Shown here: positions 9,582-18,649 of the stretch, piece after piece
Numbering within the stretch: position 1 is the first letter of the stretch
Layout of the letters: the number at the start of each line of letters is the position of its first letter
Source: an uncultured Thermogutta sp.
GTDB taxonomy: Bacteria > Planctomycetota > Planctomycetia > Pirellulales > Thermoguttaceae
Direction: 5' to 3'
DNA: 45,076 nucleotides
Assembly: GCA_937128505.1 (NCBI GenBank)
Contig: CAKZMM010000024.1
Span: 1-45,076 of the forward strand
Translations under genes and position numbers: made by a program
Notes under the pieces: generated by a model
What the model was told of the DNA's origin: nothing
Databases searched by the model: none
Seen by the model: only the letters and a program-made list of their open reading frames with translations

Positions 9582-9603
9582 CACTCCGTTCGAGAACGGA
9601 GTG
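9582..9603. promoter_or_regulatory. Perfect 22-base palindrome
   Basis: The arms CACTCCGTTC and GAACGGAGTG are exact reverse complements around a GA centre. A perfect ten-base arm is rare by chance and could be an operator for a dimeric protein or a short hairpin. No promoter or nearby gene start ties it to a target, so its role is unknown. Confidence 0.45.
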
Positions 9604-9984
9604 CACGATCCCTCCATAAAATATAGTCAACTGAAACAACATTGGGAATAAGCTAAACTAATCTTGCCAAAATTGGCGGATGGTTACGGACAAGTGGATG
9701 ATCTGATAAGGACAAGCTTCGCGGCGTTTTTGAGTTGGCTTTACAGTCGACGAAAACAATTGGATTTGTGGCGGGAACAATTCGGGTGTGAGAGGCGAAT
9801 TGTCTAAGCGCATGCGCGTTTGGACGAGGACAGCTTCATCCTCGGCACCCTATACATGACTGCTTGGTGCTCTTGGTGTTACTGGTTGAGGTGTTTTTCT
9901 TACGATGCAGACGCCTTCGGCCGGATAGATGGATTGGGCAACCAACATCGGAGCCGAAAACAATGCCGAAAACAATAATGTCCT

Positions 9985-10108
9985 AACTGTTTCGCTCTTT
10001 CTTATCTGTCTCGCTATAAAATTTTTTATCTATTTCGCCTTTTTATCTATTTCGCCCTAAAAACCCCCGATCTTTTTTCGCCCTAAACAATCTGATCTAT
10101 TTCGTCCT
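9985..10108. repeat. Six degenerate direct repeats, transposon-end-like
   Basis: Units close to TATCTATTTCGCCCT occur at 9985, 10003, 10027, 10044, 10069 and 10094, spaced 17-25 bases. The spacing and degeneracy resemble transposase-binding arrays at the ends of IS21-like or Tn7/Tn5053-like elements. The unit differs from the array at the start of the window, so the two are unlikely to be ends of one element. No transposase gene lies near. The array ends about 90 bases before the mnmA start and could also affect its expression. Confidence 0.55.
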
Positions 10109-10198
10109 GTAGACACTGCGGGTCGTAGAATAATCGAAAAACTCTCGAGTGTGGCTCGAAAATGGGAGCAACGGCAGAAGGCGGAGGGCATAGGGGGG

Positions 10199-11326
10199 AT
10201 GGCGAGGGTTCTTGTGGCAATGTCCGGGGGGGTAGATAGCAGCGTGGCTGCATGGCTGCTCTTGCAGCAAGGGCACGACGTTTACGGACTTTTCATGCGG
10301 CACGGCCTAACTGAAACTCCCTTTTCTGCGGGACTGCCGGTTCTGCGTGAGCGCCGTTGTTGCAGTGCCGCGGATGCCAGCGATGCCCGCCGGGTAGCGG
10401 ACCGCCTCAATATCCCCTTTTACGTGCTGAATTTCGAGGAACCTTTTGCCCGGCTTCGCGAGTATTTTGTCAACGAGTATCTCCGCGGTCGCACGCCCAA
10501 CCCATGTATCCGTTGCAATTCGTGGCTCAAATTCGGCGAGCTTCTCCGCTATTCCGACGCGGTCGGCGCGGATTTCGTGGCAACTGGGCACTACGCGCGC
10601 TTGCTCTGTCGCGAGGGAGACGGGGGAACGAACGCATCCGCAGGCCGCCAAGTCACGAGCAAAGAGAATCCGATTCCGGTGCTGGTTAGGGCCATCGATT
10701 TGGAAAAAGATCAATCGTATGTGTTGTTTGAAATAGATCGTCGTCATTTGCCACGGATTTGTTTCCCGCTTGGCAAATATCTTAAAAGCCAAATCCGTCA
10801 ATTCGCCCGGCAAGTGGGGCTACCCGTCGCCGAGAAGCCGGATAGCCAAGAGATTTGCTTTGTTCCGGATGGCGACCACGGAAAATGGATTCGCCGCTTA
10901 CGGCCCGATGTTGACACCGCAGGGCCAATTGTCACGGTTGCCGGCGAGATCGTGGGGCGGCACTCGGGGATCGAAAATTTCACGATTGGTCAGCGGAAGG
11001 GTTTAGGGGTAGCACTGGGCGAGCGATACTTCGTGACGAAAATCGATCCCGACACAAAAACGGTCTTTATCGGTCCGCGAGAGTACTTGGCCCGCCGGCA
11101 ATTGACCGCTCGGGATGCCAACTGGCTTGTGGATATCCCTGCGGAGCCTTTTCGCTGCCAGGTGAAAATTCGCTACCGTAGCCCGGCCGTGCCTGCCACG
11201 GTCATTTGCGAGGACCAAAAGCGATTCACGGTGCAGTTTGACGAACCTTGTTTCGGCGTGGCGCCGGGTCAAGCCGCGGTGTGTTACGCGGGTGAGCAAC
11301 TGTTAGGCGGCGGGTGGATCGAGTAG
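10199..11326 (+). CDS. mnmA: tRNA-specific 2-thiouridylase MnmA
   Basis: It puts sulfur on C2 of the wobble uridine (U34) of tRNAs for Lys, Glu and Gln, using ATP and sulfur relayed on a cysteine. The 375-residue length is normal. The PP-loop ATP site is MSGGVDSS near the N terminus. Catalytic Cys103 is in TPNPCIRCN and the partner Cys220 is in SQEICFVPDGDHG, both as in the family; FTIGQRKGLGVA marks the later domain. The ATG at 10199 was chosen over an upstream GTG (10151) because the family starts a few residues before the PP-loop and GGAGGG precedes it. An insert at 145-165 (EGDGGTNASAGRQVTSKENP) lengthens one loop. It stands alone between two long spacers. Confidence 0.95.
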   Translation: MARVLVAMSGGVDSSVAAWLLLQQGHDVYGLFMRHGLTETPFSAGLPVLRERRCCSAADASDARRVADRLNIPFYVLNFEEPFARLREYFVNEYLRGRTPNPCIRCNSWLKFGELLRYSDAVGADFVATGHYARLLCREGDGGTNASAGRQVTSKENPIPVLVRAIDLEKDQSYVLFEIDRRHLPRICFPLGKYLKSQIRQFARQVGLPVAEKPDSQEICFVPDGDHGKWIRRLRPDVDTAGPIVTVAGEIVGRHSGIENFTIGQRKGLGVALGERYFVTKIDPDTKTVFIGPREYLARRQLTARDANWLVDIPAEPFRCQVKIRYRSPAVPATVICEDQKRFTVQFDEPCFGVAPGQAAVCYAGEQLLGGGWIE

Positions 11327-11399
11327 CATCTCGCGAAAAGCTCTTGGCAAATGTTAAGCAAGGGATCGGAAGAATCGCCGCGAATTTGCGATTAGGAAG

Positions 11400-11514
11400 C
11401 GATTCTCATTTCTTCTTATGCGGTTCTTTGCGTCCTCGCGATCGGCGTCGAAACGAACCTAGAGCATTATTACGATTCATTTCATTCCTTCTTATCAGGT
11501 TCTTTGCGTCCTCG
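11400..11514. repeat. Pair of imperfect direct repeats, about 75-base period
   Basis: Both copies contain CTTCTTAT, four variable bases, and GGTTCTTTGCGTCCTCGC-like sequence preceded by CGATTC and CATT. The shared core is about 35 bases. Downstream of mnmA; function unknown. Confidence 0.6.
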
Positions 11515-11730
11515 CCCTATCGCCCACAGCGAACTTTCGATTGCACAGTTCGCTGGCTCAAGGCGGCGACTTACTTCATATGTTGCTAGCCGTATAGTCA
11601 CTCACTTTTTTCAACTTTGTATCTGGTTTGTCAGTTCCGTTTTATCACCACATAACCGATCATGTTTTGGAGCGAAAGGTTGATCATTTTTCCATGAAAG
11701 TTTGCGCTTTTTCGCTCGGGATTCTTATGT

Positions 11731-11790
11731 CTGTATTTCTATATAGATTTCTATATTGATTTCTCTATTGCGGTTTCTGTATTGCGGTTC
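11731..11790. repeat. Short-period degenerate tandem repeat
   Basis: About five copies of a 12-15 base unit like TTTCTATATTGA drifting into TTTCTGTATTGCGG. It looks like slippage-generated sequence and has no assigned role. Confidence 0.6.
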
Positions 11791-11999
11791 TGCATTCGTG
11801 TGGCAAAGCACATGCGAAAGCGGCTTCAATGCAAGCCTCGGGGTATTCCAACGATTGCGGAATCGTCCCGCAATGTGGCGCAAATTTTCGGCGGGGATCG
11901 CAAAAACCAATCACAGAGATTGCAAAAGGACCGTACAATGCGACGGGTGTTTTTGATTGCATGGGGCAGTGGCAGTTTCCTTCACACCGAGTAACACCA

Positions 12000-12139
12000 T
12001 GCCCGAGGCGCGAACCCCCGGAAACTCACTCAACGCAGGGTGGAGGAGATAAAAGCCCTGCAGAGAGCATGCATCCTCGGGAGGCGCAAACACTCGGAAA
12101 CTCACTCATAGTAGCTTTGTGGAGATAGAAAGCTGCTCC
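12000..12139 (+). ncRNA. Candidate structured RNA: two tandem hairpin modules
   Basis: Two copies of a module lie 76 bases apart. Each has GAGGCGC (12005, 12081), then CGGAAACTCACTCA (12019, 12095), then a hairpin whose loop holds a GGAG...GATA motif. The stems differ in sequence yet both pair: GCAGGG with CCCTGC in copy 1 (12035-12061), and AGTAGCTTT with AAAGCTGCT in copy 2 (12110-12137, one G-U pair). CCCGAGG (12002-12008) can also pair with CCTCGGG (12075-12081), enclosing the first hairpin. Changing stem sequence with kept pairing suggests selection on RNA structure. It ends about 330 bases before the moxR start and matches no riboswitch I know. The strand is assumed from the downstream gene. 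Confidence 0.35.
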
Positions 12140-12468
12140 CGTGCCCATATCCCCAGTACTGGTCGCCGGCCGCACTCAGGGCTATCATTTAACTCCAAGA
12201 GCGCAAAAAGAAAAAAAGCAAAAACGGGGAAGATCTAGAAAATAGGCTAATAGTTCGTATTAGATTTTGTGTTACTTGACAGATTCGTGGCGGGGGAAGT
12301 AACCAAAATAAACGACGTGTGTCAGGACCAAGCTCATTGAGCCGAATTCGGTTCGGTAACTCGTCGATTTGGGATTTGATTTTCGTCTAAACAAATGGGG
12401 CGACAAACGTTTTACGGTTTAATTTTCCGGGCAATTCGGAAAAATCCTATTAACTTGGAGGGCATTTG

Positions 12469-13443
12469 GTGACAGGGGTGACGCTTGCGGCATCCGGGGC
12501 TACAGCCGGCATAAGCACCGAGTTAATTTGCCGGCTGCGGGAGAACATAAAGTCCGTTGTCTTGGGCAAAGACGAGGTGATTCAACTTTGTGTGGTGGCC
12601 CTCCTAACGGGCGAACATATCCTTCTAGAGGATGTGCCCGGGGTCGGTAAGACTCTGATCGGCAAAGCATTGGCGAAGAGTGTCTCCGGGACGTTTCATC
12701 GGATTCAGTTTACACCTGATTTATTGCCGGCCGATATCACGGGAAGCACCATCTACGACACCAAAGAGCAACGATTTGTCGTGATGCGTGGCCCGATCTT
12801 CGCAAATATCGTCTTGGCCGACGAGATCAACCGAACTACGCCCCGGACTCAAAGCGCCCTGCTTGAGGCCATGAGCGAAGGTCAAGTCTCGATTGACGGT
12901 CAACCGCACGCTTTGCCTCGGCCTTTTCTAGTGATTGCCACGCAGAATCCGCTTGAGTTCGAAGGGACTTATCCACTGCCGGAAAGTCAATTGGACCGCT
13001 TCTTGTTGCGAATTTCCGTGGGCTATCCAGATCGCGAATATGAACGTCAGCTCTTGATAACCCATCGAAATGGCGAGCCGGTCGATCAACTTCAGCCAGT
13101 CTTAAGCTGTGATCAAATCTTGGCCCTCCAGGCAGAGGTGCGAGGGGTTAGGGTCGACTCGGCCATCAGCGAATACTTGCTGGATTTAGTTCGACTGACC
13201 CGCGAATGTGACGAACTTTACGTGGGCGTCAGTGTGCGGGGAGCTTTATCGCTTTATCGCGCAAGCCAGGCTTTAGCCATGGTCGAGGGGCGGCATTATG
13301 TCGTGCCCGATGATATCAAGCGGCTTGCCGTACCGGTTCTTGCCCATCGCGTTATCCCGAAGGGGTATCTCCGTGGCGGGCAACGGGCCGCGGTGGAAGC
13401 CTTGATTTCCCGTTTGGTGAACGATCTACGAGTTCCTGCGTAG
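12469..13443 (+). CDS. MoxR-family AAA+ ATPase
   Basis: This 324-residue protein is an AAA+ ATPase thought to act as a chaperone that matures or activates partner proteins. The Walker A motif is GVGKT (Lys61) in LLEDVPGVGKTLIGKALA. Walker B is VLADEINR (Asp118, Glu119). The TPRTQSALLEAMSEGQVSIDG stretch after it and IATQNPLEFEGTYPLPESQLDRFL are hallmarks of the MoxR group. The GTG at 12469 is preferred because GGAGG lies seven bases upstream; the TTG at 12466 would be too close. It is followed on the same strand by a DUF58 protein and a transglutaminase, the classic companions of MoxR proteins. The exact substrate is unknown. Confidence 0.93.
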   Translation: MTGVTLAASGATAGISTELICRLRENIKSVVLGKDEVIQLCVVALLTGEHILLEDVPGVGKTLIGKALAKSVSGTFHRIQFTPDLLPADITGSTIYDTKEQRFVVMRGPIFANIVLADEINRTTPRTQSALLEAMSEGQVSIDGQPHALPRPFLVIATQNPLEFEGTYPLPESQLDRFLLRISVGYPDREYERQLLITHRNGEPVDQLQPVLSCDQILALQAEVRGVRVDSAISEYLLDLVRLTRECDELYVGVSVRGALSLYRASQALAMVEGRHYVVPDDIKRLAVPVLAHRVIPKGYLRGGQRAAVEALISRLVNDLRVPA

Positions 13444-13525
13444 GATCGTGCTACGAAACAATCTTATTCCTCGGTGGATACGTCTATGCTTACGTGGCTG
13501 GTTCAGACTCGTAGCGGTCGAGGAT

Positions 13526-13551
13526 AAAAGCTGAAATTTGAAGCAGCTTTT
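13526..13551 (+). terminator. Hairpin between moxR and DUF58 gene
   Basis: AAAAGCTG and CAGCTTTT form a perfect eight-base stem around a ten-base loop, followed by GTTCTTTC. It sits about 80 bases after the moxR stop. It could end or attenuate transcription so that moxR is made in excess of the downstream genes. The stem is AT-rich and the T-run is broken, so the call is tentative. Confidence 0.35.
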
Positions 13552-13736
13552 GTTCTTTCGTCCACGCAGGCGAAGCCAGTAGCTTACAAGCGTTTCTACT
13601 TCAGGAATCCAACGTTTCTGCCCCTGGAATCCAAGTGTTCAATCAAGCTGCGCGAGTAGGGGCAGGAGTTGGGTGGAGACAACCGGCTCGGGGAACGACA
13701 TCAGTCGACCTGGCCCGATATTTTCAAGGAGCCACC

Positions 13737-14969
13737 ATGCGGAAACGTGAACGTACTGCCGGCGACCAAGCGCGAGCCGCTCGCGGATGGTGGCGATGGT
13801 TTGTGGGTGTGCGCGTCTCGTCCGAGGGGTGGTACTATTTGTTGATCGTCAGCGTGGTGTTGATCATCGGCTTCAGCCGGCAGATGAACGTGATGCTGAT
13901 TTTGGCCGGCATGCTGCTTGGTCCCCTTTTTTACAATTGGCGCAGCGTCGTTCGGGGATTTGACGGGTTCACGTTTCGTAGACTCGTGCCATCCGGAATT
14001 TGTGCAGGCGATCTTCTGGTGGTTCGATGGGAGGCAACCAACACCCATAGTTCCCGGCATGGTTGCAGCTTCCGAATTCAGGATCAACTTCACCTTGTCG
14101 AGCCGGGTGCAGCGACGCTTGCGGCGCGACCAGCGGTTTTTTTTCTCCATATCCCTCCGGGGAAAAGCGAGACCGTAAGTTACGAAGGCCGATTGTTTCG
14201 GCGGGGGCGATATGAAATAGGTCCGGCCGTGATCAGCACGCGATTCCCGTTTGGGCTAATCGAACATCAGACTCCGATCTTCCTAAAGCAAAGGATTGTC
14301 GTTTACCCGCGGCTCGGGCGGCTGACGGAACACTGGTGGGCACGGCGTCGGGAAGAGTTTGAGGGGGCTCATCAGCGGGGAAACCGTGAAACCCGGATGA
14401 GCGGCGAGTTCTTCGGCGTCCGTGAATGGCAGGCGGGGGATAGCCGACGCTGGATTCACTGGCGTAGTTCAGCTCGTCACGGCACGCTGGTGGTCCGACA
14501 GTTCGAGCAGCCACGAAACCGCGACGTCGCCATTCTTTTGGATTTAGGTTTTGGGGAATCCACTCCGACCGAGGATGCGTATGATTCACCCATTGAAATT
14601 GCCGTGAGTTTTGCGGCCACGATCCTTTCGCAACTTTGCCGGGAGGGGGGAACAAGCGTGGCTCTTGGCACGACAACCCCCGAGGCGGTATGCATTCACG
14701 GACCGGCCTCAACGCCACTGCTCCGCTCGGGCATGGAGTTGCTGGCCGTCTCGCAGCCTCCGCGGCAGGATTGCTTTGGCCTTTTGTGGCGGAAACTTAC
14801 GGCGGTAATTGAGCCCGGGACGGAGGTGGTTTTGATCACCGTTCGGGAGCGAGATGCTGTTTCCATGTTGCCGAATGGCCAACAGATTCCCACCGGGGTT
14901 GCCAACCGTCAGTTGACTGTCATGCGGGTTCCAAGCGAAGAATTGAAGCAGGCTTTTTGCTGGGAATAA
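13737..14969 (+). CDS. DUF58 membrane protein
   Basis: This 410-residue protein is of the DUF58 family that almost always accompanies MoxR ATPases; its biochemical role is not settled. After a basic start there are two membrane segments (WYYLLIVSVVLIIGF and NVMLILAGMLLGPLFY, about residues 33-70). A beta-rich domain follows and leads to the family signature GEFFGVREWQAGDSRRWIHW near residue 225, then RHGTLVVRQFEQP. A von Willebrand A-like C-terminal part begins DVAILLDLG. ATG at 13737 has AAGGAG five bases upstream. It lies 293 bases after moxR and 184 bases before the transglutaminase gene on the same strand. Confidence 0.9.
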   Translation: MRKRERTAGDQARAARGWWRWFVGVRVSSEGWYYLLIVSVVLIIGFSRQMNVMLILAGMLLGPLFYNWRSVVRGFDGFTFRRLVPSGICAGDLLVVRWEATNTHSSRHGCSFRIQDQLHLVEPGAATLAARPAVFFLHIPPGKSETVSYEGRLFRRGRYEIGPAVISTRFPFGLIEHQTPIFLKQRIVVYPRLGRLTEHWWARRREEFEGAHQRGNRETRMSGEFFGVREWQAGDSRRWIHWRSSARHGTLVVRQFEQPRNRDVAILLDLGFGESTPTEDAYDSPIEIAVSFAATILSQLCREGGTSVALGTTTPEAVCIHGPASTPLLRSGMELLAVSQPPRQDCFGLLWRKLTAVIEPGTEVVLITVRERDAVSMLPNGQQIPTGVANRQLTVMRVPSEELKQAFCWE

Positions 14970-15153
14970 CGTCGTTGGATCGTGATGGACGGCAATTGAT
15001 TGTCAAAAAGACACCGATTACCAGCGCACGGGGAAGCGGCTTTGTCGGTTCGTTTGCAAAGCTGTGCGGGGGATGGATCCAGGTGATTCTGGCTGCGAGG
15101 AATAGTGCGATCGTCGTGAGATCCTTCGCATTTTCCGAGGAAATGGCTTCGGA

Positions 15154-17625
15154 ATGAACGTACCGTTTATCCATCGTGCATTACAACTTCACGTGGCGAT
15201 GACTGCCTCTTTGGCAACCCTGTTATTGGGGATGGGCCAAAGAAATGGAGACTTGCCGCTTCTGATGATTCTGGCGGCCACCAGTGCTTTCTTCCTGACG
15301 GATGTTTGGCGATGGATTCGGTTGAATTTCTTTTGGGCCAATTTGATTGTGGGGAGCATATTCCTGGTTTTGCTGCTTTGGAACATTACGCAGCTTCGGG
15401 GCACAGCTCAGGTTTTGGCGATCGCGAACGTTCTGGCTTATCTTCAAATATTCTGCCTCTTTCAGGAAAAAGACCCGCGAACCTGTTGGATCCTGGCGTT
15501 GCTCGGACTGTTACAAGTCGTGGTTGCCGCCGCATTGGACCAGGGATTTTGGTTCGGATTGCTTCTCGTCGCGTACCTTGCGGCAGCACCTTCGACTTTG
15601 GGATTGCTTTGCGTGTTCCGCGATCAGTCGGAAACTTCCCGCCAATCACCCGCAGCAGCGCAGGGGAGCACCTGGCCTAATTCTTCCAAGTCCCGCAGCC
15701 AGAACATCATCTCCTCATTTCAATCGCACGATCCCATCGGCGACCAAAGCCAACAGCAGGTCTTCCGACTAATCCGCAAACATGTGGGCCGGGTATTGAT
15801 TACCACGTTAGTGGCGACGTTGGTGATATTCTATTTGATTCCGCGACCTCGCGGGGCGGCATGGCGGGGACTGATGACCCTACCGGTGCGGATGGTCGGC
15901 TTTACCGAGCGAGTGCGGTTAGGCGAGCTGGGGCGCATCATCCAAAGTCCGCAAGAAGTGCTGAGAATTCGTTTTCGTTATCCGGGCACCGAGACAACCT
16001 ATCCGGTAGAAGGCTCTGTTTATCTGAGAGGGGTCATTCTCACCTATTATCAATCGGGCCAGTGGTTTCATATCGGTTCGGAGGGGGGATTGAGGCTTCA
16101 AATGTTGCCGGCATCCTCCCGGCCGCAAATTCCGGAGCTTGTTGAACAGGTGATCACCATCGAGCCGATGGATCGGCCGGAGCTTTTCTGTGTTTGGCCG
16201 ATTGTCAATGTGAATCGGGAACAGCGCCTTTTGCTGGATACGAATCGGAATGCTTTGAATAGGCCCCTAGAGCACATGGGCCAGCGATTTCAATACGAGC
16301 TTCTCACCCCGGCGTTTTATGATGGCCAGCAATGGCCGATTATGCCCGCAGCTTTTTCAGCAGCTGGCTTACCGCAGTTCACCGGCCCGCCGAAAGAAGC
16401 CTTGGCAGCCGTATATCCCAACCTGGTCGCATTAGTCGACCAGTGGGTGGAATTATTTTCTGTTTCGCCGGAGGATCCATTCACTTTAGCTCGGGTTTTA
16501 GAACGCCAACTGCGCGATGGCGGCGGATTTCAATACAGTCTCCAAGGACAACCACGAGACTTGTCCCTGGATCCGATTGAGGACTTCGTGTCGCGAAACC
16601 CGCGCGGACATTGCGAGTATTTCGCAACAGCTTTGGCCCTGATGTTGCGAAGTTGCGGTATACCCTGTCGATTGATCGTTGGCTATCGAACCGAAGAATG
16701 GAACCCGCTCGGTCGATTTTTCCAAGTGCGGCAATACCATGCTCATACCTGGGTAGAAGCCTACATACCGATATCAAAGATTCCTCAAGACATGAAAGTA
16801 AACCCCCAGTTGTGGGAAGGAGCCCCGGGGGCTTGGCTCAGGCTAGACCCGACCCCCGCTGCCGATGCGGTGCCTCGGGGAGGCGGTTGGCTGGGTCTCG
16901 GACACTGGCTGAATTGGCTCGACTTCGTGTGGCACAATTACATCGTGGAAATGGATCGCGCTCGGCAGTACGATTCAATCTATTCCCCCACAGCTCAAGT
17001 CTTGCGGGAAACCTGGGAGCGGGTGGCAGTCGCTTTTCCGCCGGTCCGGCAATTGGGTCTCCGGATCCAAAGCTGGGTCCAATATTGGCAGGAAGTTCTG
17101 AATCGCCTCAATTGGCAAGCAGCCCTTTTGATCGCCGGAATCCTCTTAGTGGCCATCGGCGGAATACAGTTACTCTTTAAGTGGGTATTCCGCTTGTTCC
17201 AATCGTGCTGGAAGCGCATTCGGTGGAGTCGCAATGCGACGGGAAGCCGAATCGAGTTCTACAATCAGCTGGAGAGAATTTTGGGCCGATGGGGGCTGGA
17301 ACGACAATGGGGACAAACTCCCCGTGAGTTTGCCCTTCAAGCGAGCCGATGGTTTATCGACCGTGCGGAACACCGTTTGGCGACATGGCCTCCCCGGATC
17401 GTAGAAATCTTTTACCGCATCCGGTTTGGAGGCGATGTTTTAGCCCCTGAAGAGGAGCGGGAAGTGGGGAGAGCACTCTGGGAGCTTGACCATTGGGGGC
17501 AGAGACGCGTCCCACTAGGGGCGGGCGAATTAGCAATGGCGGAAGAATCGACATCGTCACTGAATGATGATCGAAATGCCGATATTTCGAGTATGCGGGG
17601 AAGCCCAACGGACGTCAATGCATGA
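15154..17625 (+). CDS. Membrane transglutaminase-like protein (DUF3488 / TgpA type)
   Basis: This 823-residue protein has the TgpA plan. About six N-terminal membrane segments (within residues 8-225) come first, then an extracytoplasmic domain. The transglutaminase-like core has Cys487 in GHCEYFATALALMLRS, a His in YHAHTWVEAY (529 or 531) and Asp565 in LRLDPTP, giving the Cys-His-Asp triad. One more membrane segment (ALLIAGILLVAIGGIQLLF, about 650) and a cytoplasmic tail follow, the tail with a DUF4129-like stretch (FYNQLERILGRWGLERQWGQTPREFA). ATG at 15154 fits the membrane topology; the ribosome binding site is weak (GAGGAA). It is the third gene of the MoxR-DUF58-transglutaminase set. Whether it makes or cleaves isopeptide bonds in the envelope cannot be read from sequence. 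Confidence 0.92.
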   Translation: MNVPFIHRALQLHVAMTASLATLLLGMGQRNGDLPLLMILAATSAFFLTDVWRWIRLNFFWANLIVGSIFLVLLLWNITQLRGTAQVLAIANVLAYLQIFCLFQEKDPRTCWILALLGLLQVVVAAALDQGFWFGLLLVAYLAAAPSTLGLLCVFRDQSETSRQSPAAAQGSTWPNSSKSRSQNIISSFQSHDPIGDQSQQQVFRLIRKHVGRVLITTLVATLVIFYLIPRPRGAAWRGLMTLPVRMVGFTERVRLGELGRIIQSPQEVLRIRFRYPGTETTYPVEGSVYLRGVILTYYQSGQWFHIGSEGGLRLQMLPASSRPQIPELVEQVITIEPMDRPELFCVWPIVNVNREQRLLLDTNRNALNRPLEHMGQRFQYELLTPAFYDGQQWPIMPAAFSAAGLPQFTGPPKEALAAVYPNLVALVDQWVELFSVSPEDPFTLARVLERQLRDGGGFQYSLQGQPRDLSLDPIEDFVSRNPRGHCEYFATALALMLRSCGIPCRLIVGYRTEEWNPLGRFFQVRQYHAHTWVEAYIPISKIPQDMKVNPQLWEGAPGAWLRLDPTPAADAVPRGGGWLGLGHWLNWLDFVWHNYIVEMDRARQYDSIYSPTAQVLRETWERVAVAFPPVRQLGLRIQSWVQYWQEVLNRLNWQAALLIAGILLVAIGGIQLLFKWVFRLFQSCWKRIRWSRNATGSRIEFYNQLERILGRWGLERQWGQTPREFALQASRWFIDRAEHRLATWPPRIVEIFYRIRFGGDVLAPEEEREVGRALWELDHWGQRRVPLGAGELAMAEESTSSLNDDRNADISSMRGSPTDVNA

Positions 17626-18141
17626 AGTTGAAACCCGAGGAGTTCGTTCGGCAAATCGAGTAGTGTTTAGCCTCTTACGGTCGCTTAACTAAAAGATTAG
17701 GAGAACGGATGAAGTAGCCGGGTTACCGCTTTGGTTTTTTAGGGAATTTCTGTGTGGGGCGGGTGGCGGATGCCACGAGCTTGGAGACGCTTAGGGGGAT
17801 GAACTTTGCGCGCAGAGGCGAGTGGAACGCCAATTCTGGCCCATCGGGACGCGATTGGAATAAGCTTTGCAGGGGGCGAATGGGTGGCTTTGAATTATAG
17901 GAGGCCTCGCAGGACTAAAACACCGGAGCTCGACCGGAAGAAAGGACTTTGAACTTTCCGAGTTTGTGAAGTTTCCGGGTTTACGGGCAGAGGATGTGGG
18001 GTATTCGCGCGGTATTGCGGAAGCATCTCGGAAGTTCGGCCCCGATATTCAGTTGAGGATTAGTAGTAATGCGGTCCGGCAGTTAATCGGGCAACTGAAC
18101 AGCAAACATGAAGAAAGCAAAGACTAAAGACTGTAGCGTAC

Positions 18142-18173
18142 ATCAGAAAAGAGGAAAATCAGAAAAGAGGAAA
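18142..18173. repeat. Perfect 16-base tandem duplication
   Basis: ATCAGAAAAGAGGAAA occurs twice head to tail (18142-18157, 18158-18173). Likely a replication-slippage product. Confidence 0.8.
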
Positions 18174-18229
18174 AGATTATAAGACTCTGGGAAAAAGTCA
18201 TTTTTAGCCATGGTGACGGCAAACCCACC

Positions 18230-18265
18230 TCCAATTTTCCTTTTCAATCCAATTTTCCTTTTGAA
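18230..18265. repeat. 18-base tandem duplication
   Basis: TCCAATTTTCCTTTTCAA and TCCAATTTTCCTTTTGAA lie head to tail and differ at one base. The second copy runs into a GAAGGAG ribosome binding site before ATG 18278. Confidence 0.8.
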
Positions 18266-18649
18266 GGAGTTACAAAGATGAGGATTGAAAGGATTGGACC
18301 GGCTGTTCCGTTCCCACGCGCATGGGAAGCCTTTGCCTGAGGGTCTGAAACTTCTCCCGGAATCACCTGTCCCATCGCGGATGGGGGGAGCGTCCAACCC
18401 GGTAGGGCTCACAACGCATCAGCAAGTTCTTTTTCTAGCGGTGCTTCAGTGTAGTTAGTAAGTTGCCGGTGGCATAGGATAGGCCTGTGTGTTTTGCCAA
18501 TGGCCTCACTCGGGTGCGGCTAATAAGCTACGCAGTCAGGTATTTTTTGACGATCCAAGACTTTCTGAACCCAAAGAGCTTTTGGGCCATAAATCTCCGT
18601 AGCGATCATGCCTGAAGCATTTAAGATAGCCTGCACGGTTTCAAGTAGG

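Larger units (their letters stand above)
9377..10198. other. Spacer rich in inverted and direct repeats
   Basis: This 820-base spacer between the sulfatase and mnmA has no recognisable gene. It contains a spaced inverted repeat, a 22-base perfect palindrome and an array of six direct repeats, listed separately. Together they suggest the scar of a mobile element. Confidence 0.5.
11327..12468. other. 1.1 kb spacer before moxR
   Basis: No recognisable protein gene is present. The spacer carries a 75-base-period duplication (11400-11514), a short-period T-rich repeat (11731-11790) and a candidate structured RNA (12000-12139). A possible promoter for the moxR cluster is TTGACA at 12276-12281, but its -10 match (TAACCA at 12300, 18 bases on) is poor. 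Confidence 0.45.
17626..18649. other. 1 kb spacer with tandem duplications and hairpins
   Basis: No recognisable protein gene. It holds two tight tandem duplications (18142-18173 and 18230-18265), a 20-codon open frame with a good ribosome binding site (18278-18340), and two short hairpins: TTCCCA with TGGGAA at about 18310-18327, and CCCATC with GATGGG at about 18371-18385. Confidence 0.45.

Noticed and set aside
14957-15157. 66-codon frame between DUF58 and transglutaminase genes, sharing ATGA with the latter
   Set aside because: It can only start at a TTG inside the DUF58 gene, has no ribosome binding site, and the product has no recognisable feature.
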